Below, in pieces: positions 31,661-37,312 of a DNA stretch of 37,312 nt (positions within the stretch are counted from its first letter, which is position 1; each line of letters starts with the position of its first letter). The notes below the pieces were generated by a model. The model worked only from the letters and a program-made list of their open reading frames with translations. It was not told the origin of the DNA and did no database searches. Origin of the DNA: Candidatus Riflebacteria bacterium HGW-Riflebacteria-2 (GTDB taxonomy: Bacteria; Muiribacteriota; Ozemobacteria; Ozemobacterales; Ozemobacteraceae); contig PGYA01000045.1 of the NCBI GenBank assembly GCA_002839435.1, forward strand, positions 1-37,312, in the 5' to 3' direction. Both the position numbers and the translations under genes were made by a program.

Positions 31661-33154
31661 TCAGAACGCAACTTCGTTACCACCGCCCGAATAATCGTCA
31701 TCATCATCGTCACCAAAACTTGTGCCATCACCGTAACTGCCGTCGGGTGGTGGTGGCGGTGGCGGAATGTCATCATCAGCGGCGTCACCGCTGTCATCGT
31801 TATAGAAATCTGGCGGCGTAGTATCTTCGTCGCCCGGTGGCGGCGGGGGTTCCGGGTAATCATCATAGCCATAAGAATCAGGTTGCAGCATGTCAGGTTC
31901 AGTGCCATCCGGCGGCGGCAGTTCGGTGCTCACCGAGGTTGTCCAACCGGAGGAGTCTTCGGTCGGGCTGATGGTAATCTCATCGCTACTGCTTTCGAAT
32001 GCAGGTTCCTGATATGAATCGATTTCACCAAAATCGCTGGCCGCAGAAATCGTAAGCTCATCAGGAATTTCGCCGGGCATGATGCCACCGATAGCTTCGA
32101 TCTTCGGCAGCGTAAGGGTTTCCAGCATGCGTTCGCGAATGTTAGTCATGTGCTTGAGCAGTTCGAGACTGCTGTGATAGAAGTTCAGCACCACGAGTTT
32201 GCGACCAAGCGGAATGAGAACCATGTGGGTATACAGGCGTTTATCGCCTTTGAGAAAATGAAACAGCACGTTTCCGATTTCTACACCGGCAAGTTCTGAT
32301 TTCCATTGGTCAAAGAGGCGCGGGCTGAAAGGCATCAGGCTTTCCTTGATCGCCTTGCCAACCTGGGCAAGTGTCTGAGGCTCATCATAGGTCGCCGCCT
32401 GAACATGCAGCAGGAACTGGCCATCGAAGGCTCCTACCGACGCAAGCAGGGCCGGGCTGACGTTTTCCCTGATCTGGAAATCGCTGGGCACAAGAAAGCC
32501 AAATTCGTAATCGCGGTTGCGAATCGGCCTGAAACCACGGCGTTCGCCGTAAAACGGTCTGAGAAAAGACATATAATTATCAACGCCAACACCGCGCAAG
32601 GCATCTCTGAAAATCGAGGTCAGGCGCTGACCGTTAAGTACGTAGTCGTAGATGAACCAGCGCTCGTTGATGTAGCGACAATAGACAACAAACTCGAATT
32701 TGCCCCGGGTCGTATCAAGCTTGATCACGACCTTACTCTGAACGGCTTTATGGTAGCGCGGATCAGAGTAACTGATCTTGGCGCCGCCAGCTACCCGGTT
32801 CATTACTTTTGACAGGAATCTGAACTCATTGCGATGCGTCTGAATCTGATATGAGAAAAGTTCGCCATACTCTTCGGCATTCATGCGCTTGATCTGGCGA
32901 TCAAAGAGCAGCGCCAGAAAGGTCGGCACATCAAAATTGGCCAGACAGATATCGTATTCGCCATCCATCATGGCTCCCATGAATTGATATACCATGGGAA
33001 TAGGCGAAGGCAGTTCCGAGCGGGCTCCAGGTGGTTCTGGTATGTCGACCAGCAGCCCGTCAGCGTCTGTGATTTGGGCAAAACCCACCGAAGTCGTCAA
33101 AACAAAAGCGAAAACAACAGTTAAAATCACTGATAATGCTTTTCTTGTGTCCAT
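31661..33154 (-). CDS. Secreted MlaC-like protein with Asp/Pro-rich C-terminal tail
   Basis: The 497-aa protein has a signal peptide (1-26, ending VGFAQ). Residues about 55-205 look like an MlaC/Ttg2D lipid-carrier fold, with AVQSKVVIKLDT then WFIYDYVLNGQRLTSIFRDAL near the end. MlaC carries phospholipids between the two membranes. A second domain (about 205-360, FGFLVPSDFQIREN to LETLTLPK) resembles no family I can name. The last 110 residues are low-complexity: runs such as PPPPPPP and DDDDDD with Ser, Gly and Thr. No other mla genes are nearby. No Shine-Dalgarno precedes the ATG, which lies about seven bases from a -10-like box. The MlaC assignment is by pattern and not certain. Confidence 0.65.
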   Translation of the reverse strand: MDTRKALSVILTVVFAFVLTTSVGFAQITDADGLLVDIPEPPGARSELPSPIPMVYQFMGAMMDGEYDICLANFDVPTFLALLFDRQIKRMNAEEYGELFSYQIQTHRNEFRFLSKVMNRVAGGAKISYSDPRYHKAVQSKVVIKLDTTRGKFEFVVYCRYINERWFIYDYVLNGQRLTSIFRDALRGVGVDNYMSFLRPFYGERRGFRPIRNRDYEFGFLVPSDFQIRENVSPALLASVGAFDGQFLLHVQAATYDEPQTLAQVGKAIKESLMPFSPRLFDQWKSELAGVEIGNVLFHFLKGDKRLYTHMVLIPLGRKLVVLNFYHSSLELLKHMTNIRERMLETLTLPKIEAIGGIMPGEIPDELTISAASDFGEIDSYQEPAFESSSDEITISPTEDSSGWTTSVSTELPPPDGTEPDMLQPDSYGYDDYPEPPPPPGDEDTTPPDFYNDDSGDAADDDIPPPPPPPDGSYGDGTSFGDDDDDDYSGGGNEVAF

Positions 33155-33160
33155 ATTGAT

Positions 33161-33189
33161 AGCTTAATTCACCCCTCTGACTTTGTCAA
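33161..33189 (-). promoter_or_regulatory. Candidate promoter of the MlaC-like gene
   Basis: On the minus strand a perfect -35 TTGACA (33184-33189) and a weak -10 TAAGCT (33161-33166) are 17 bp apart. The predicted start coincides with or immediately precedes the ATG at 33154, consistent with a leaderless message. Confidence 0.45.
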
Positions 33190-33342
33190 TTCAAATCATC
33201 AGCCGATGCCCTCAATACCTGCATATTACAACAAATTTTGCCAAGGTCAATCATTTGCCCTGAAATATTATTTTGCAGCTTGCAGCCATGCTCTTTTTAA
33301 TGCTAGAATCGAGGCCGAGCTTTATGCACCGGAGGCAAGCAG

Positions 33343-33519
33343 ATGGGTATTGGTTTTACTGAACTGATCGTAATTCTGGTTATTATTCTTATTCTTTTCG
33401 GCCCCGGCAAGCTACCCGAAATTGGCAAAGCCCTCGGTCGCGGAATCAGAGAGTTCAAAGATGCCCAGAAAGAAGTCAAGAAGCAGTCTTCCGATAAAGA
33501 CGACGATACCTCTGCCTGA
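33343..33519 (+). CDS. tatA: Sec-independent protein translocase TatA/TatE family
   Basis: This 58-aa protein is short but unmistakable. An N-terminal membrane helix ([13 protein letters not shown]) is followed by the [17 protein letters not shown] hinge and amphipathic helix, then a charged tail ending in DKDDDTSA. TatA oligomers form the pathway for folded proteins with twin-arginine signals across the inner membrane; TatB and TatC are not encoded nearby. A strong ribosome site, GGAGG (33331-33335), lies seven bases before the ATG. A -10-like TAGAAT is at 33304-33309, but the -35 is weak. The gene stands alone between two divergent or separate envelope genes. Confidence 0.93.
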   Translation: MGIGFTELIVILVIILILFGPGKLPEIGKALGRGIREFKDAQKEVKKQSSDKDDDTSA

Positions 33520-33685
33520 TTCCTCACACATACTTCTGCACACTCTTAATGCAACAGACCTTGGCAGACATACAATTGTGCCCGACTTGCGATAACGGAC
33601 TGATAAGCCTGGCTGTTATTGCCTGACGGCACACACAAATCGCTTCGACAGTAATTCCAGCTGAAGCAGGTAACGGAGAAAACTT

Positions 33686-35818
33686 TTGAACAGCGAAAAA
33701 AACCGCGATTGCATCTTCCGAAAGCCCCGGGCGTCAATGCTTGTAATAGCAGTGATGCTTCTGACCTTCTCAATTTCTTCGCTATGCACGGCAGATACCC
33801 CCGAACAGCTTGAGCAATACCGTTATGCTCTTGGCCTGATACAGCGCCACCTTTACGAGGAAGCCGCCAAAGTGCTGTCAAGAATGCTCTCTGAGCCCCA
33901 GGCTTTTTCGCAGAGCGATGGAGCAATGTTCTGGCTGGCCGAGTGTGAATATCGCCAGAAAAACAACGTCAAAGCCGCCGGTCTCTACGAAAAGCTGCTC
34001 AGGGATTACCCGCAAAGCATCTTTCGTGACCGCGCTGCCTATGGCCTTGGCTGGGCGCACACCAATGACAACAATCCAAAATCGGCTACTGAAGCATTCG
34101 CCCGGGTCAGCCGCAGTGATCTTCCATTGTGGATCGACGCCAATCTCAAACGCGGTTTTCTCATGGTCCGTTACAACATGGATACCGAGCAGACAGTCAG
34201 AGTCTACGAAGACCTGCTCAAGGAAAGCACACTCACTGAAACACAGCGTTTTGAAAGTCACCTGCAGGCCGGCATCGGCAAGTTCAATCAGAGCATCTAC
34301 CGGCATGCCCTCGACCATTTTACCAGTGCACTAGAAATTTGCCCCGATGAAAAACGGCAGCCACTACAGTTTTACATCGCCGAAGCGCATTTTAGACTAA
34401 AAAACTATAAGGAAGCTGCCAGCGAATATGCCAGTACCATCGCGCTGGCGCCTGACAGTCAGCTCGGCCAGAAGTCAGCCTACTCACTGGCCTGGTGCCA
34501 TATCAGACTGGGAGAACCAGAGAAAGCAGTACCACACTTCGAAAAGCAGGCAGAGAACAAAAGATCGGTTGTGCGGGCCGAATCGGTCAAAAACCTGGTC
34601 GATCTACAGATGAACCTGCACCAGTATGAAAAGGCCATCGCGACAATCGACAACGGGCTTAACGCCCTGCCAGCAGCCGAAAGGCCAGAACTGGCATATA
34701 TCAGGGCACTGGCGCTGTCACGCATTGGCGAATTCGAAAAAAGTCTGACTGCCTTTGCTGATTTCGTAAAAAAATACCCGAGACACGCCAGAACCGACGA
34801 GGCCATCTACCAGACCGGCCTGGTCAACGTTGCCCTGAGCCGGTTCAAAGAAGCAATAGAATATTTCGAACGCGTCAGCTCAGAAAAAGTAGATCCTGAC
34901 CTGCGCGAAAAAGCCATTTACCGCATCGGTGAATGCTGGTTTAACCTTGGCAACATCAAGCTCGCCGGCGACAATTTTAACAAGGTCATCAAGGTATTCC
35001 CCAAGGGTAAGGCTCGTTACGACGCTCTTTATCAACTGGGTGAACTTGCTTACATGCAGGAAAGCCACGCCGACGCACTTACTGCTTTCGAAGCAATAGC
35101 ATCTTCAAAAAATGAACTGGCAGCGCAGGCGACCTTCCGTTCCGGTGAAGTTCTGATGAAGGCCGGGCGTCATAACGATGCAATTATAAGATTTCAGGAA
35201 TATCTCAACAACTATTCCGATGGAAAACTCAAAGAAGATGCCATCTTCAAAATTGGCCTGGCCTGGCTCGAACTCAAAGACAGGGCGCAGGCTCTCGCGG
35301 CCTTTTCCCAACTGATGAATGCCAAAGGCTATTTCAGACAGGAAGCACGCTTTCACATCGGTGAAATCGCACGAGAACTCGAAAATTACCCGCTGGCAAT
35401 TCAGCACTACAAAGCTATTATCGCCGAAGATGCCGCGCACCCCCTGGCATCACGCGCGCGGCGGGCCGTCGGCATATCTCTTTATCAGACGAAAGACTTC
35501 AAAGGCGCCATTGAAACTTTTGCCGCCATTCTCAAAGACTACCCGGCGACTGACGCAGCCATTCCCGAATCACGTCTGTGGTTTGGCAAGAGTCTTATCG
35601 CTTCAGACGATATCGAGAACGGCATTCTCGAAGTGCTCAAAGTGCCGGTGCTTTACCCCGGCAGCGAGTTTATCGCCACGGCTTACGCCGAAGCCGCGCG
35701 TGCCTACGCAAAACTCAACAACATCAACAAATCACGCATGATGTATGAAGAACTGCTCAAGGTAAAACCACCGGCAGAACTGCGACAGGAAGCCGAAACC
35801 GCCCTGAAGAAGAATTAA
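33686..35818 (+). CDS. Periplasmic TPR-repeat protein (YbgF/BamD-like repeats)
   Basis: This 710-aa protein starts at a TTG (33686) seven bases after GGAG. Residues 1-35 form a signal peptide (MLVIAVMLLTFSISSLCTA). The rest is a continuous array of tetratricopeptide repeats, many with the YbgF/BamD-like spelling (FWLAECEYRQKNNVKAAGLY, YRIGECWFNLGNIKLAGDNF, FKIGLAWLELKDRAQALAAF). Such solenoids scaffold envelope complexes. A cysteine at position 34 lies within the signal region but without a clear lipobox, so lipidation is doubtful. A gene for an outer-membrane barrel candidate begins 90 bp downstream in the same direction, suggesting an assembly or transport partnership. That link is inference. 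Confidence 0.85.
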   Translation: MNSEKNRDCIFRKPRASMLVIAVMLLTFSISSLCTADTPEQLEQYRYALGLIQRHLYEEAAKVLSRMLSEPQAFSQSDGAMFWLAECEYRQKNNVKAAGLYEKLLRDYPQSIFRDRAAYGLGWAHTNDNNPKSATEAFARVSRSDLPLWIDANLKRGFLMVRYNMDTEQTVRVYEDLLKESTLTETQRFESHLQAGIGKFNQSIYRHALDHFTSALEICPDEKRQPLQFYIAEAHFRLKNYKEAASEYASTIALAPDSQLGQKSAYSLAWCHIRLGEPEKAVPHFEKQAENKRSVVRAESVKNLVDLQMNLHQYEKAIATIDNGLNALPAAERPELAYIRALALSRIGEFEKSLTAFADFVKKYPRHARTDEAIYQTGLVNVALSRFKEAIEYFERVSSEKVDPDLREKAIYRIGECWFNLGNIKLAGDNFNKVIKVFPKGKARYDALYQLGELAYMQESHADALTAFEAIASSKNELAAQATFRSGEVLMKAGRHNDAIIRFQEYLNNYSDGKLKEDAIFKIGLAWLELKDRAQALAAFSQLMNAKGYFRQEARFHIGEIARELENYPLAIQHYKAIIAEDAAHPLASRARRAVGISLYQTKDFKGAIETFAAILKDYPATDAAIPESRLWFGKSLIASDDIENGILEVLKVPVLYPGSEFIATAYAEAARAYAKLNNINKSRMMYEELLKVKPPAELRQEAETALKKN

Positions 35819-35908
35819 CTCACCGTCACCGTCTGCCAACGATGAACAATTAAATTTTAGCGTCATTTTGCCGATAAGTATTGAAGATAAAAATGCTGGA
35901 GGCAAAAT

Positions 35909-37312
35909 ATGCAGACCCGGAAACTGATCGCGCTCGCACTGGCAATGGGAATAAGCTCCCAGCTCTGTGCTACCGACACGTTCGACATGGGCAAGGTGCA
36001 GGTTGTCGGCAAGGATGCACAAACCGAAAAGATCGATCCTGCCGGTCACCAGATCACCATGGATATGGGCGAACGCAACATCCCGATGCCGGAGCTCGTA
36101 CCGGAAACAGGCCCACTCGAATTCAGGCCGATGACCGAAAAGCAGCTGCTCAATAATTTTCATCGTGAGAACAAAGATGAACTCTCGGTTGCAGCCGGAA
36201 TAGGCACTCGTGGCTCTAATGAAATAATCATCAATGGCCGTGGCAGCAAAGAAGGTTACGTCGGCGACCTTACCATTAGACGCGAAAGACGCGATGGCTT
36301 CAGATCTTCGGTCGATACCAGCAAAACTGGTCTCGAAGCCAATGTTTCTTCTTCTGGAGAAGACGGCTACACAATTACTGCCGGCGGCGAATATTCAACT
36401 GAAGAATATGCACAGCGCGGCATGAGCACGGTGCCAAGTCCTGACGCCGGCATCGAGAACAGAACCAGTCGAATCAGCCTGAAGGGCAATTCGACTCTTG
36501 AAGACGGGTCTTTCGTTACCGGTCGTGTCGCTATCGACTCGATTGCGCGCGATATTAAAAACCCGCTGGTCAGCTTCTCTGAAGAACAGACGGCCTTCTC
36601 GATCGCGGCCGGTGCCACTTACCTCAGAAAGCTGACAGACAAGTTCAAGGGTCGCGCCGCTCTCGACCTCAAGAAAGACGACTTCACCGTTACTGCCGGC
36701 GCCGACCGTGATTTCACCAAGACAGTATTTGATCTTGGCGGCGTTTACGACGTTTCGGAAAAGGCAACCGCCAACTTCGGCCTCAAGCGCATGAGTCTGA
36801 TGTCAAAAGACGCCACATCGCCTTACGCCAGCCTTGACTACCGGTTCAGTGAACCCTGGCAACTGGTGCTTTCTTATGAAGAAGATCTCGGCAACGACAG
36901 CGTCGAAAAGATTTTCATGCCGAGCCGCTACGTAGCCCCCTCTGCCCTGATGGCATCGCACAAAAGAACAGCCAGCGGCGCCCTCAACTATCGCACCAGA
37001 AAAGGCGACACCATGGGCATCGAACTTTTCAAACAGACAGAAGAAGATGGCATCGAATACCTCGACTTTCATAATCCCGGCAAACGCCTGCTCGAGTCAC
37101 AGCTGAATTTCGTCGATGAAGCCCGCAGAAGTGGCATCAGCCTTCGCGGTTCCTTCAAGATCGAAGATAACTTCCGCATCTCACTGAAAGGCACCGCACA
37201 GACAACCGAAAACAACCAGACCGGGCAACGCCTTTCCTATGAACCAAAGCGCCTGCTCGACGTCGGCTTCAACTACAGTGAAGGCAAGCTGATGCTCGAT
37301 TTCACCCGCCGC
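35909..37312 (+). CDS. Outer-membrane beta-barrel protein, TonB-receptor-like but apparently plugless (3' end outside window)
   Basis: The frame opens at an ATG six bases after GGAGG and stays open for 468 codons to the window edge. A signal peptide (1-22, KLIALALAMGISSQLCA) is followed by TFDMGKVQVVGKD, like the start of a TonB-dependent receptor. Instead of a plug domain of about 130 residues, only about 60 mostly polar residues follow. From about residue 90 an alternating pattern of short strands begins (LSVAAGIGTRG, GYVGDLTIRRE, DGYTITAGGEY, YASLDYRFSEPWQLVLSYEED), typical of a large outer-membrane barrel. Substrate is unknown. It follows the TPR-protein gene by 90 bp and may share its transcript. 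Confidence 0.75.
   Translation, partial: MQTRKLIALALAMGISSQLCATDTFDMGKVQVVGKDAQTEKIDPAGHQITMDMGERNIPMPELVPETGPLEFRPMTEKQLLNNFHRENKDELSVAAGIGTRGSNEIIINGRGSKEGYVGDLTIRRERRDGFRSSVDTSKTGLEANVSSSGEDGYTITAGGEYSTEEYAQRGMSTVPSPDAGIENRTSRISLKGNSTLEDGSFVTGRVAIDSIARDIKNPLVSFSEEQTAFSIAAGATYLRKLTDKFKGRAALDLKKDDFTVTAGADRDFTKTVFDLGGVYDVSEKATANFGLKRMSLMSKDATSPYASLDYRFSEPWQLVLSYEEDLGNDSVEKIFMPSRYVAPSALMASHKRTASGALNYRTRKGDTMGIELFKQTEEDGIEYLDFHNPGKRLLESQLNFVDEARRSGISLRGSFKIEDNFRISLKGTAQTTENNQTGQRLSYEPKRLLDVGFNYSEGKLMLDFTRR

Noticed and set aside
31700..31990. Repetitive GGC/TCA-rich DNA resembling a tandem repeat or CRISPR
   Set aside because: It is low-complexity coding sequence for the Asp/Pro-rich tail of the MlaC-like protein, without regular repeat-spacer units.
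35896..36156. Plus-strand frame beginning at the ATG near 35893
   Set aside because: It is out of frame with the barrel gene, whose ATG at 35909 has the GGAGG site, a signal peptide and an open frame to the window edge.

Overview
The window looks like a chromosomal stretch from a Gram-negative-type (diderm), probably anaerobic bacterium of roughly 50% GC. An outer membrane is suggested by an MlaC-like periplasmic protein, a secretin-N-domain protein, a large signal-peptide-bearing beta-barrel candidate and a TatA homologue. Anaerobic life is suggested by a class III ribonucleotide reductase (nrdD-nrdG), with no class I or II enzyme in view. The mix (plant-type phosphofructokinase, fused nucleotidyltransferase/phosphohexomutase, compact type IV pilus/type II secretion cluster, cyclic-nucleotide-binding MinD-like protein) would suit a poorly sampled phylum such as Candidatus Riflebacteria. 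That assignment is a guess from gene content, not a search result. No phage, IS element, CRISPR array, rRNA or tRNA was seen.

Layout. 1-7.3 kb: a truncated acidic secreted protein, an inositol-monophosphatase-family enzyme, a phosphofructokinase, a GT4 glycosyltransferase and the nrdD-nrdG operon with a promoter and two dyads. 7.5-10.7 kb (minus): a neatly bounded three-gene operon with a sigma70-like promoter at 10692-10721 and a strong terminator at 7489-7534. It encodes a DHH phosphoesterase, a small possible beta-barrel protein and a Clp1/Grc3-type polynucleotide 5'-kinase-like protein; this is the most intriguing unit in the window. 10.8-16.3 kb (minus): a competence operon running pseudo-peptidase, a 55-aa membrane protein, comEC, comEA and a free-standing metallo-beta-lactamase (MBL) protein. 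The MBL domain of ComEC has lost its metal ligands and the separate MBL protein keeps them. 16.4-19.3 kb (plus): a 972-aa cNMP-binding/MinD-like/TPR protein, transcribed divergently from the competence operon across a perfect 17-bp palindrome.

19.4-25.0 kb (minus): an ATP-grasp ligase, then a tightly overlapping GspE-GspF-GspF-pilin-pilin-pilin cluster. 25.1-26.9 kb (plus): a small membrane protein and a YtcJ-like amidohydrolase. 27-30.8 kb: the nucleotidyltransferase/degenerate-mutase fusion, divergent from a GT4 glycosyltransferase, probably for surface polysaccharide. 30.9-37.3 kb: envelope genes: the secretin-N protein, convergent with an MlaC-like protein carrying an Asp/Pro-rich tail (whose likely terminator lies inside the opposing gene), tatA, a 710-aa periplasmic TPR protein and a truncated beta-barrel protein.

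Motifs, overlaps, promoters and hairpins were read by eye. Family names come from recognised motifs, without database searches. Functional links between neighbours are inference.
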